Of a DNA stretch of 64,000 bases, positions 35,417 through 43,271 are shown piece after piece. The DNA lies in contig JBAOHZ010000009.1 in assembly GCA_037045225.1 (NCBI GenBank), forward strand, positions 930,001-994,000, read 5' to 3'. The position numbers and the translations under genes were made by a program. This stretch comes from Nitrospira sp. (GTDB taxonomy: Bacteria > Nitrospirota > Nitrospiria > Nitrospirales > Nitrospiraceae). How positions within the stretch are numbered: position 1 is the stretch's first letter; each line of letters begins with the position of its first letter. The notes beneath the pieces are model-generated. The model was given only the letters and a program-made list of their open reading frames with translations. It did no database searches and was not told the origin of the DNA.

Positions 35417-36950
35417 ATCGCAGTCCGGAGTCCGTGCCTCCTCGCCGCACATGACCACCATTTGTTTCACCACGCAGGATCTGGCTCAATTCAGCGCAGC
35501 CAGCGGGGATAGGAACCCTCTGCATGTCTCCGAGCAATACGCGCGGGCCTCGCCTTATGGTGAGCCTGTCGTATTCGGCATGCTGGGCGTCCTGGCGATC
35601 CTCGGCCATTTCCCCGATCGCCCGAAACAACGGCTGCGACACCTCTCTGTTGAGTTCCGTAATCCCCTCACCGTCGGCGTCCCCTACCGCGTGGAGATCG
35701 TGGAGCCATCGGGGGACCGTGCGGTCGCAAAACTCTATGATGCCGCCCGTCTCATGCTGAAAGCGAGTATGACGTTTTCGCCGGATCATCAGGCCCGGCA
35801 CGAGACGGCCGATCAAGATGCGGCCGGGCTCACGGAAGCAGCAGACCGCACCAAAGCGCACCTGGGTGCCGGTACTCGCGTGAGCGGCCGATATGCACCG
35901 TCGATCAAAGAGTTGAGGCAACTGGCCGATCGCTGGAAACTCTTCGAAAAAGGCGCAACCCTGACGGACGTTTCGGCCATGATGTGGGTCAGTTACGCCG
36001 TCGGCATGGAGCTACCGGGAAAACGCGCCGTGTTCTGGCGATTGGAACTCACGTTGCCTGCCGATGGAGAAATGGGCCCGTCCCCACTCACCTATGAGCT
36101 CACGGTTCAGAGCTACGATGAGCGACTTGACTTGCTGCACACTACCGGGACGCTCTCCGTGGGGGCCAGCGCGTGCGCGACGACCGAGATGTGGGCCTTC
36201 GTGCGAGAGGACTCACCGCGGCCTTCACTGCATCGTCTCACTGACCTGTTGCCGAGATCGAATCGATTGAAGGACAAGGTCGCCCTGGTGATCGGCGGAA
36301 GCCGGGGGCTTGGCGCGGCCATCACACAGGCCTTGGCTTCGCAGGGCTGCACGGTTTTCTTGAATTACCTCCACTGCGGCGGGGAGGCGGAACAGATTCG
36401 GACGAGCCTTGGAGACGCCTCCGGCCTGATCGAACTGACACAGGGAGATGCATCAGATATCGATTGGTGCCGAACACTGCAACAGCATATCGTCGAACGA
36501 CACGGCGGGCTTGATATACTGATTTGCAACGCGTCGCCCCCTATTCGCCCTCTCCCGTTCATACCGGAAAAGGTGGCACAGTTTCAAACCTTCCTCACCC
36601 AAAGCGTCGCGCTGGTGAGCATGCCCATGTCCACGTTTCTGAGCGACTTGGCTCAACGCTCCGGGTGGAACGTGCTTATCTCTTCGGCATTTGTGCAGGA
36701 CCTTCCTGCGGACTGGCCCCACTATGCCACAGCCAAATGTGCACTGGAGGGACTGGCACAGTGGGCGGCCATTCAGAATCCGACGGTCCACAGTCTCATT
36801 GTCAGGCCTCCAAAGCTGTTAACGGATCAAACCAACACCACCGTGGGACGGCATGGAGCGATGGAAATCGAACGAGCCGCCGCTGCCATCGTGCAACAAC
36901 TCACATGTCTCGATCGGTCACCGAACATGCACATACTGGATACGTTTTAG
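35403..36950 (+). CDS. Double-hotdog (MaoC-like)/SDR fusion protein
   Basis: The 515-residue protein overlaps the FkbH gene by 14 nt. Residues about 17-130 form a MaoC-like hotdog with the GDRNPLHVSEQYA motif. A second hotdog-like half (about 150-260) contains PGKRAVFWRLELTLPADGE. From about 290 onward there is a short-chain dehydrogenase: cofactor motif GGSRGLGAA, NAS in place of the usual NAG, catalytic Ser in LISSAF and YATAK as the YxxxK motif. It could reduce and dehydrate, or only hold and reduce, an acyl group on the carrier protein. The fusion of these parts is unusual to me. An alternative start is ATG 35451. Confidence 0.8.
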   Translation: MGRPESQSGVRASSPHMTTICFTTQDLAQFSAASGDRNPLHVSEQYARASPYGEPVVFGMLGVLAILGHFPDRPKQRLRHLSVEFRNPLTVGVPYRVEIVEPSGDRAVAKLYDAARLMLKASMTFSPDHQARHETADQDAAGLTEAADRTKAHLGAGTRVSGRYAPSIKELRQLADRWKLFEKGATLTDVSAMMWVSYAVGMELPGKRAVFWRLELTLPADGEMGPSPLTYELTVQSYDERLDLLHTTGTLSVGASACATTEMWAFVREDSPRPSLHRLTDLLPRSNRLKDKVALVIGGSRGLGAAITQALASQGCTVFLNYLHCGGEAEQIRTSLGDASGLIELTQGDASDIDWCRTLQQHIVERHGGLDILICNASPPIRPLPFIPEKVAQFQTFLTQSVALVSMPMSTFLSDLAQRSGWNVLISSAFVQDLPADWPHYATAKCALEGLAQWAAIQNPTVHSLIVRPPKLLTDQTNTTVGRHGAMEIERAAAAIVQQLTCLDRSPNMHILDTF

Positions 36951-37115
36951 ATGCATTCTGACTCTGCGCAACACGTCGGTACGGCGAAGCCGGCTAGCCA
37001 TGCAAGCGGCCGCCTTCGGCTGCTATTCAGAAACAGGGGTCCCAGAAAGAGAGCGTTCCGTCGGCGCCATGATGCTGCCGAGATGATTACACACCGAAAA
37101 TATCTGGGGGAATGA
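36951..37115 (+). CDS. Possible small ORF filling the fusion-ACP gap, 54 aa
   Basis: ATG 36951 directly follows the TAG of the fusion gene, and the TGA (37113-37115) directly precedes the ACP start. The product is arginine-rich in its middle (RLRLLFRNRGPRKRAFRRRH). No ribosome-binding site is evident and no family is recognised. The exact fit between two genes is the only argument for it. Confidence 0.3.
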   Translation: MHSDSAQHVGTAKPASHASGRLRLLFRNRGPRKRAFRRRHDAAEMITHRKYLGE

Positions 37116-37352
37116 ATGGAGTTGCACGATCGATTGGAAGAAGTGTTTCGCCAGGTGTTCGATAACGAGACGCTGGGGTTGACCGATGAGATGACCGCGT
37201 CCGATATCGAAGGCTGGGACTCGGTGGCCCATATCAATCTGATGTTTGGCATCGAGCAGGCGTTCGGAGTCCGATTCAAGGGCAATGAACTGGCCGACAT
37301 GAAGAATATCGGCGAACTCAAACAGTTTCTGACTGGGAAGGGAAAGTCGTGA
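37116..37352 (+). CDS. Acyl carrier protein
   Basis: The 78-residue protein is a carrier domain with GWDSVAHINLMFGIEQAF, where Ser36 is the expected phosphopantetheine site. The acidic, helical sequence fits the family. GGGGGA precedes ATG by a few bases. Standing beside FkbH-like and SDR genes it is likely the carrier on which a glyceryl or other hydroxyacyl group is built. It is not the fatty-acid ACP: the DSL motif is DSV here and no fab genes adjoin it. Confidence 0.92.
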   Translation: MELHDRLEEVFRQVFDNETLGLTDEMTASDIEGWDSVAHINLMFGIEQAFGVRFKGNELADMKNIGELKQFLTGKGKS

Positions 37353-37516
37353 GTGATTATCGTTCGAGGCAGGTGATGGTGGATCCGGCCAAACAATGCA
37401 TCTTGCGAGTTCAGAGATTCGTAGATCGTTCGGCACTCAGGAGCCTTCATGCCGGCCCCCATTCCACGCTCGTCACACAGAGCGGATGCACCTGTTCGAC
37501 AGCAGAGCTCACATGA
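37349..37516 (+). CDS. Possible small ORF coupled to ACP and permease, 55 aa
   Basis: GTG 37349 overlaps the ACP stop by 4 nt (GTGA), and its own TGA overlaps the permease ATG (ATGA at 37513-37516). A good ribosome-binding site (GGGAAGGGAAAG) precedes the GTG. The product (MSDYRSRQVMVDPAKQCILR, later cysteine- and threonine-rich) has no recognised domain. Such double coupling supports translation. It may be a true small protein or the 5' remnant of a deleted gene. Confidence 0.42.
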   Translation: MSDYRSRQVMVDPAKQCILRVQRFVDRSALRSLHAGPHSTLVTQSGCTCSTAELT

Positions 37517-38364
37517 CTATGGCCGACTCATTTCCGCAGAGCAATCCATCCTCCATTGTGATCGAACCCCGTACGGGATATGTCCAGGTCGGGTGGCGCG
37601 AGCTGTGGGCGTCGCGTGAGCTCTTGTACTTTCTCGCATGGCGAGATCTGAAAACAAGATACGCACAGACGGCGATCGGAGCTGGCTGGGCTCTCATGCA
37701 GCCTCTGCTCAGCACGCTGATCTTCACGCTGGTGTTCGGGTATTTGGCTAAAATGCCGTCGGATGGGTTGCCCTATCCCATCTTTGCGTTTGCTGCGATT
37801 CTCCCCTGGACCCTGTTTTCAAAAAGCCTCGAACGCAGCACGTTAAGTGTGGTGACGGAGGGAGGCCTGATTAAGAAAGTCTACTTTCCACGGCTGATCA
37901 TCCCAATCGCTGCGACCTTCATCAACCTGGTTGATTTTGCCGTGGGCTTACTGATCCTGATCGGCATGATGGCCTGGTATCAGCAGGTTCCTCAGTGGAC
38001 GGTGCTGTTCCTGCCATTCTTCGTGGTGATCGCCCTGCTGACTGCCCTCTCGGTCAGCCTGTGGCTTTCGGCTCTCAACGTGAAATATCGCGATGTGGCC
38101 TCCGTCGTTCCCTTGATGACGCAGTTATGGATGTTTGCCTCCCCTGTGCTCTATCCTGCGTCTCTGGTACCGGAATCGTTGCGCTGGTACTACGGCCTGA
38201 ATCCGATGGCAGGGGTCATCGAGGGATTTCGGTGGGCTCTGCTCGGAAAGACGGCTCCTGATTGGACCATGATGGCTGTGAGTCTGGCAATGGTGGCGCT
38301 GCTCTTAATCGGCGGCGTCATATTTTTTCGGAGGGTGGAGCGTACCTTCGCCGATCTAATTTAG
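37513..38364 (+). CDS. Wzm-type ABC-2 polysaccharide export permease
   Basis: From ATG 37513 the product has 283 residues. It has a cytoplasmic N-terminus (IEPRTGYVQVGWRELWASRE and FLAWRDLKTRYAQTAIGAGW), the start typical of Wzm/KpsM/TagG permeases, then six membrane segments and a final basic tail (RRVERTFADLI). The gene is followed with no gap by the Wzt-type ATPase. Together they should flip and export a lipid-linked glycan or teichoic-acid-like polymer across the inner membrane. Alternative starts at 37396 and 37486 exist. Confidence 0.9.
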   Translation: MTMADSFPQSNPSSIVIEPRTGYVQVGWRELWASRELLYFLAWRDLKTRYAQTAIGAGWALMQPLLSTLIFTLVFGYLAKMPSDGLPYPIFAFAAILPWTLFSKSLERSTLSVVTEGGLIKKVYFPRLIIPIAATFINLVDFAVGLLILIGMMAWYQQVPQWTVLFLPFFVVIALLTALSVSLWLSALNVKYRDVASVVPLMTQLWMFASPVLYPASLVPESLRWYYGLNPMAGVIEGFRWALLGKTAPDWTMMAVSLAMVALLLIGGVIFFRRVERTFADLI

Positions 38365-39636
38365 ATGAGTGACACCGCTGTCAGCGTAACCGGTCTCTCC
38401 AAGCGTTATCGCCTAGGAACGACACATGCCCAAGACGGCTCCCTGGCCGGAGCCTTGGCGCGTGGACTCCGCCACCTTGCCGGTCGGCGACCGGCGCCTC
38501 CCCAGAGCAACGACACCCTGTGGGCACTACGCGACGTGTCGTTTGAGATCAAAAAAGGCGAAGTCTTCGGAGTCATCGGCACCAACGGCTCGGGCAAAAG
38601 CACGCTCCTCAAGATTCTTTCACGGGTGACGGAACCCACCAAAGGCCGTGCGATCATCAACGGCCGATTCTGCGGCTTATTGGAAGTGGGCACGGGATTC
38701 CACCCGGAATTGACCGGGCGCGACAATGTCTTCATGAGCGGAGCGATCCTCGGCATGAAGCGGCAGGAGATTGCGAAAAAGTTCGACGAGATCGTGGCAT
38801 TTGCCGAGGTGGAGCAATTTATCGACACACCCGTGAAACATTACTCCAGCGGAATGTATGTCCGGCTCGGGTTCTCCGTGCTGGCCCACATGGATCCGGA
38901 CATTCTCATCGTCGATGAAGTGTTGGCGGTCGGAGACGTCCGGTTTCAAAAGAAATGCATGGGGAAGATGGAAGATGTGGGACACCATGGGCGGACGGTG
39001 ATTCTCGTTTCCCACGACATGCCGGCGATTACCCGGATGTGTTCCCGGGCGATTCTCCTGAACAAGGGAGAAGTGGTGCAGGCAGGACCGGCTCATGACG
39101 TGGTGAATCACTACCTCCACGCCGGGCACATTCAACCCGCAGTCGAATGGCCTGATCCAACCCAGGCCCCGGCCAATGACGTCGTTCGCCTACGTGCCGT
39201 GCGAGTCCGGACTGAGGCCGGCATCGTCACGGACCGATTCGACATCCGCAAACCGATTGACCTTGAAGTGGAATTTGATGTCGTGAAACCCGGACATATC
39301 TTTGTGCCGGTCTTCAATCTCTACAATGAAGAAGATGTCCTCGTGTTTATCGCGCACGACCGCGACCCCGCGTGGCAGCGAACCCCTCGCCCGACCGGTC
39401 GGTATACGTCCACCGCCAGAATGCCCGGAAACTTACTTGCCGAGGGAATGGTAGCCGTCTCATCCTTGATGATGACGGAAGATCCTTTTCGCCTGCACGT
39501 GCATGCCCCCCGAGCGATCGGATTTCGTGTGGATGACAGCGGGGACGGAGATTCAGCACGGGGGGACTTTCACGGTCGATGGCCGGGAGTTGTTCGGCCG
39601 CTCCTGGAGTGGCGAACCAGGTATATACCGGAATAG
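38365..39636 (+). CDS. Wzt-type ABC ATPase with C-terminal glycan-recognition domain
   Basis: The 423-residue protein begins right after the permease stop. The ATPase part has Walker A GTNGSGKSTLL, LEVGTGFHPELTGRDN (a hallmark of polysaccharide ATPases), signature YSSGMYVRLGF and Walker B ILIVDEVLAVGD. After about residue 255 comes an extra domain of roughly 165 residues (VRVRTEAGIVTDRFDIRKPI, VPVFNLYNEEDVLVFIAHDR). In E. coli O8/O9a the equivalent Wzt C-terminal domain binds the capped non-reducing end of the O-antigen and so couples export to capping. That suggests a capped polymer here. Confidence 0.92.
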   Translation: MSDTAVSVTGLSKRYRLGTTHAQDGSLAGALARGLRHLAGRRPAPPQSNDTLWALRDVSFEIKKGEVFGVIGTNGSGKSTLLKILSRVTEPTKGRAIINGRFCGLLEVGTGFHPELTGRDNVFMSGAILGMKRQEIAKKFDEIVAFAEVEQFIDTPVKHYSSGMYVRLGFSVLAHMDPDILIVDEVLAVGDVRFQKKCMGKMEDVGHHGRTVILVSHDMPAITRMCSRAILLNKGEVVQAGPAHDVVNHYLHAGHIQPAVEWPDPTQAPANDVVRLRAVRVRTEAGIVTDRFDIRKPIDLEVEFDVVKPGHIFVPVFNLYNEEDVLVFIAHDRDPAWQRTPRPTGRYTSTARMPGNLLAEGMVAVSSLMMTEDPFRLHVHAPRAIGFRVDDSGDGDSARGDFHGRWPGVVRPLLEWRTRYIPE

Positions 39637-39808
39637 GAACCTGCAGCATCGCATCAGGGTGGTCCCTTGGCTACAAAGCCCTCCCTATTGGAAGGCAACC
39701 ACCGTTATACTTGAGACACTCGTGCCCAGTCGGCCGGCTTGCGCCAGCCCCCCAAACATGCTACACCCAGCGCGCGAGTCCCGAGCAGGCACCAAAAGAT
39801 AGGACGAC

Positions 39809-40417
39809 GTGGAGAAAAAGACCAAGAAGATGGCCCCTCGGAAGAGCCTGGCAACCGAGGATCGAAAGAAAATGCATGTCGGCGATATCGTTCGCCGTCT
39901 CCGCAAAAGCCGCCACCTCTCTGTCCGAACTCTCGCGGACAAATGCGGGTTCTCTCCCAGCTTTATCTCACAGGTCGAACTCCGGCAGGCCTCTCCCTCT
40001 ATTGCCTCCACCGAGCGGATTGCATCGGCGCTCGGCGTAACCCTTGGAGAGTTTTTCAGAACTATCAGTCCATCACACGCGGCTGTCATCCGCGCGGATG
40101 CCAGACCGGTAGTGGAAAGCGAGTGGTCTCGAGCCAGAATCGAAGCGATCGGGCCGATCAGTGAAGACAGCCAGCTAGAACCCATGGTCATTACGCTGGA
40201 GTCGGGCGGCGCCAGCGGATCACGGCCGTATGTACGTCAGGCAGAACAACTCGCCGTCGTCCTGCAGGGAACCGTCGAACTCACGTTGGAAGAAACCCTG
40301 TATAGTCTCAAGCGAGGGGATGCCGCCTGCATTCCGTCGCAAATTCATCATTGTTGGCGGAATAAGAGCAGAAAGCCGGCCCAAGTGCTGATTGTCACTG
40401 CCCACCGACACGTGTAG
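39809..40417 (+). CDS. XRE-cupin transcriptional regulator
   Basis: The 202-residue protein has a basic start, an XRE helix-turn-helix (IVRRLRKSRHLSVRTLADKC, GFSPSFISQVELRQASPSIA) at about 27-85 and a C-terminal cupin (EQLAVVLQGTVELTLEETLY, LKRGDAACIPSQIHHCWRN). This layout belongs to small-ligand-sensing repressors or activators. GTG 39809 has GGAC just upstream. It follows the exporter in the same direction after about 170 nt and may regulate the cluster, perhaps through the palindrome at 32390. That link is inference. Confidence 0.87.
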   Translation: MEKKTKKMAPRKSLATEDRKKMHVGDIVRRLRKSRHLSVRTLADKCGFSPSFISQVELRQASPSIASTERIASALGVTLGEFFRTISPSHAAVIRADARPVVESEWSRARIEAIGPISEDSQLEPMVITLESGGASGSRPYVRQAEQLAVVLQGTVELTLEETLYSLKRGDAACIPSQIHHCWRNKSRKPAQVLIVTAHRHV

Positions 40418-40498
40418 GTCCGCGTTCCACTCATACCTGGCTCTGTTTCCCCTCACCTTGCAACCATTTCTTCTGCAGTACGCCGAACACATTACCCA

Positions 40499-41173
40499 TC
40501 AGGTATGTTCGGTCATGAACCAACCGGCAATTGAGAGGCGCTTGTGATCTCCCGCTGTTTGGTCTACTCGGCACACCCGATGAAACCGGGGCACGGTAAA
40601 CATGACCAACGACCCCGGCTTGGGAGCGATACAATGCGAAATGGCCAGATCCGGCTTTCCGTTTTTTGTGTCACCGGTCGCTGAGTAGATCATCAACTCT
40701 CCGCCCCAATCACATTCCCATTCTTCATGGTAATAACTCACCATTGCGAGCCGACGACGGGGAGCAGGCTTCCCACCGGCCGGATGACCTTGATCCGTAT
40801 CATCATGGGTGAGCAGGCAATCACCGGCGCTATAGGAATAGTAGCTGAACCCCAAATGCCGCCTGGTGATATTCGGGAACGATTCGATATATTCCTGAAT
40901 GCAGGGCATCTCCAATCGACTGAGCAGGAGCTGTCCCTGCGGCTGGGCAATCTCAGCTTTTGCCCAGTTCCCGGAGTTGGGAAAATCCTGCCGGACGTAT
41001 GACAAATCGTGCAACTGATTCCAATTCGCACGGTTCATCGCCTGTCGAAACTGAGTCCGCTCCTCAGCAGACCAAAAATTCTCGATCACGAGGACCGGCG
41101 TCTGATGAAACGAAAAGGATTCGAGACCGACCGGCAGCAGTGCCTGCCTGACTTGCCCTGATTTGATCTTCAT
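40499..41173 (-). CDS. 2OG-Fe(II) oxygenase family protein
   Basis: The 224-residue protein matches prolyl-4-hydroxylase-like 2-oxoglutarate oxygenases. It has the HxD pair in LLTHDDTDQ, then a strand WGGELMIYS, a distal histidine in VPRFHRVCRV and a downstream basic residue in HKRLSIAGWF. These give a full Fe-binding triad plus a 2OG contact. It hydroxylates a peptide or small molecule in the cytoplasm. The gene is the last of the long minus-strand run, 35 nt after the ABC-2 permease, and converges with the XRE-cupin gene. Its substrate is unknown. Confidence 0.83.
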   Translation of the reverse strand: MKIKSGQVRQALLPVGLESFSFHQTPVLVIENFWSAEERTQFRQAMNRANWNQLHDLSYVRQDFPNSGNWAKAEIAQPQGQLLLSRLEMPCIQEYIESFPNITRRHLGFSYYSYSAGDCLLTHDDTDQGHPAGGKPAPRRRLAMVSYYHEEWECDWGGELMIYSATGDTKNGKPDLAISHCIAPKPGSLVMFTVPRFHRVCRVDQTAGDHKRLSIAGWFMTEHT

Positions 41174-41208
41174 CCCACTACTCCCCTATTCCCTGCTCGG
41201 TAGATCGA

Positions 41209-42000
41209 CTACTCACCGACCCGCACCAACGACCCCCGTTCCTTACACACACTGAAGGTGTGATGGAACCATAGGATGACCGCTCCAAGATACACAAGAT
41301 TCAACCCGCTGGCCAAGCTCAGACTGCTCAGGGGAGCGGCATGGGTGGCCAGAAGGCCGCGCATGCCCTCAAACACATGGGCGGCCGGATTGATCGAGGC
41401 CACGGCTCTCAGCCAGGACGGCAGGACTTCCATGGGATAAAACACACAGGAGATCGGCTGAAACAGAAACACCATGCTCCAGGCCAACACTTCCGCCTCC
41501 TGTCCAAACCGCATGATCAACGATGTCGTGAACACACCGATGATCCAGCCGGTGAGCACAAGATTCATGATGAACGGCAGCAGCCAGAGCCCGAGGATAA
41601 AGACGTTGTACCCGTAAAAGATCCAGGCGCAGACCGACATCACCATCGACACTGCCGTGATTTTAAACAGGCTCATCACCATGGTAGCCGCCAGAAATTC
41701 GTTCGGCGTGAGTGGGCTGGCGAACAGGTTCATGAGATTACGCGCCCAGATTTCTTCGAGAAACGAAATGGTGATGCCCTGCTGCGAGCGAAAGAGCACG
41801 TCCCAGAGAATCAACGCCCCGAGGAGAAATGTGACCACCGCCGGCATCTGGCCTTGAAACGTCGCCAAATAAACCGTGATGAATCCCCAGACCACGAGGT
41901 CGAGAAAGGGCCAGTAGATGATCTCCATCACCCGCGGCAGACTGCGGCGGTAGAGATACAGGTGACGGATCACCAGAGCTGCAATACGATGATAAGCCAT
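41209..42000 (-). CDS. ABC-2 type permease
   Basis: The 263-residue protein has six hydrophobic segments (VMEIIYWPFLDLVVWGFI, VVTFLLGALILWDVLF, ITAVSMVMSVCAWIFYG, LWLLPFIMNLVLTGWII, LAWSMVFLFQPISCVFYP and a last one). PISCVFYPMEVLPSWLR is typical of the ABC-2 family, which includes NodJ/NosY-like and daunorubicin-type exporters. It should pair with the ATPase two genes upstream. The gene between them, a membrane protein with a metal-binding-like tail, is probably part of the same unit. The substrate is not evident. Confidence 0.85.
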   Translation of the reverse strand: MAYHRIAALVIRHLYLYRRSLPRVMEIIYWPFLDLVVWGFITVYLATFQGQMPAVVTFLLGALILWDVLFRSQQGITISFLEEIWARNLMNLFASPLTPNEFLAATMVMSLFKITAVSMVMSVCAWIFYGYNVFILGLWLLPFIMNLVLTGWIIGVFTTSLIMRFGQEAEVLAWSMVFLFQPISCVFYPMEVLPSWLRAVASINPAAHVFEGMRGLLATHAAPLSSLSLASGLNLVYLGAVILWFHHTFSVCKERGSLVRVGE

Positions 42001-42006
42001 CGGCCG

Positions 42007-42477
42007 CTAGGGCTTCCCTTCACAAGGCTTCTCGTGGCAGGACTGCTCGTAACAGGGTTTTTGGTGGCACGGCGGCTCGGCAACAGGTTTCTCATGACAA
42101 TGCCCGCAGCCTTCATCGTGCACACCAAGTAGTTGATGCACCATGAGGCGGCTGCCTTCCAGGAAGGCCGGACCGATCTGCCGTCCATCCTCCAAACGGC
42201 AGAATGCTGCGACGAGCAACGCCAGCGGAACCCCGGCCAGACCGACCTGCAGCGCAGCACTCGTGAGCCTCGCCGAATCCGCCAGCCAGAGCGCCCCCGC
42301 CATCAACAATCCCGCAATGGCCGTGCTGCTGACGCTGCTCATGAAGATCGCCCAACCGCATGTCTGCCGGGCCAAGCCGATGCCGCCGATAACGAGCCAC
42401 AACAGTCCCCACGCCAACATCAGGCTCAGACCTCCGATGATCAGGCCCAGACCGAACGACATTCCCATCTCAACCAT
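42007..42477 (-). CDS. Membrane protein with Cys/His-rich repetitive tail
   Basis: ATG 42477 has AGGGG 5 nt upstream; a GTG at 42501 is an alternative. The first 110 residues contain four hydrophobic segments (GLGLIIGGLSLMLAWGLLWL, TAIAGLLMAGALWLA and others). The last 35 or so are rich in Cys, His and Pro: GCGHCHEKP, PPCHQKPC, YEQSCHEKPC, a degenerate CHxKPC repeat with six cysteines and several histidines. Such a tail could bind copper, nickel, zinc or a haem intermediate. It sits between the ATPase and permease of an ABC-2 system, with gaps of 45 and 6 nt. I know no named family for it. Confidence 0.7.
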   Translation of the reverse strand: MVEMGMSFGLGLIIGGLSLMLAWGLLWLVIGGIGLARQTCGWAIFMSSVSSTAIAGLLMAGALWLADSARLTSAALQVGLAGVPLALLVAAFCRLEDGRQIGPAFLEGSRLMVHQLLGVHDEGCGHCHEKPVAEPPCHQKPCYEQSCHEKPCEGKP

Positions 42478-42522
42478 GACTGCCCCTACTCCCTTCCACA
42501 AAGACCCGATCTCAGGTTGCCG

Positions 42523-43251
42523 CTACTGTTCGCGAGCCAACTTGAGAAACACATCTTCCAGATCAGCTTGTCCAAACCGAGTCACGATATCCTTCGCCGT
42601 GCCTTCCGCGACGATTTTTCCTCGCTGCAGGAAGATAATACGATCCGACATTTCCTCCATCTCCCGCATGTTGTGGGAGGTATACAGAATGCTGAGTCCG
42701 GTGGCCTGCCGTTCCTCCAGGAGGATGGCGCGGATCTTATGCGCGATGTCCGGGTCCAGGCTTGCCGTCGGCTCATCGAGAAACAGCACCTTCGGCTCCG
42801 TGAGCAGCGCTTTGGCCAGTGTGAGCCTGGTCATCTGCCCGGACGAAAGTTTGCGAGTCAGCTTGTTTCGCCACTCGTCCATCTCCAGCTTCTTCACCAT
42901 CTCGTCGATGCGGCCGGCCATGTTGGACATCCCATACAACCGAGCGACGACACGGAGATTTTCCTCCACCGTCAGCGAATAGGGCAACGAAATGTATGTG
43001 GAGGAAAAATTCACCTGCTGGAGAATCGCCTCCCGGTTGGTCTGCAAGTCGAGTCCGAACATCCGGATCGATCCGGATGTGGGCGTGACCAACCCCAGCA
43101 TCATCTGAAACGTCGTCGTTTTTCCGGCGCCGTTCGGGCCTAACAACCCGAGGATTTCCCCTCGCCCGATGTCGAATGAAATCCCGTCCACTGCCGTGAA
43201 CTCGCCGAAGCGTTTGATCAGATTGCGTACTTCGACGACCGCAGATGACAT
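42523..43251 (-). CDS. ABC-2 exporter ATPase
   Basis: The 242-residue ATPase has Walker A GPNGAGKTTT, a Q-loop (VNFSSTYISLPYSL), signature LSSGQMTRLTLAKAL, Walker B VLFLDEPTASLD and H-loop YTSHN. It belongs to the large drug-, lipid- and copper-exporter group (DrrA/NosF-like). It lies 20 nt after a hexahaem cytochrome gene and should serve the permease at 41209-42000. Confidence 0.92.
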   Translation of the reverse strand: MSSAVVEVRNLIKRFGEFTAVDGISFDIGRGEILGLLGPNGAGKTTTFQMMLGLVTPTSGSIRMFGLDLQTNREAILQQVNFSSTYISLPYSLTVEENLRVVARLYGMSNMAGRIDEMVKKLEMDEWRNKLTRKLSSGQMTRLTLAKALLTEPKVLFLDEPTASLDPDIAHKIRAILLEERQATGLSILYTSHNMREMEEMSDRIIFLQRGKIVAEGTAKDIVTRFGQADLEDVFLKLAREQ

Positions 43252-43271
43252 GGAACTGGGGTTCCCGTGGC

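Noticed and set aside
42133..43143. Long plus-strand frames opposite the ABC ATPase and the Cys/His-tailed protein
   Set aside because: The minus-strand ATPase has all motifs. The plus frames have no domain and no ribosome-binding site.
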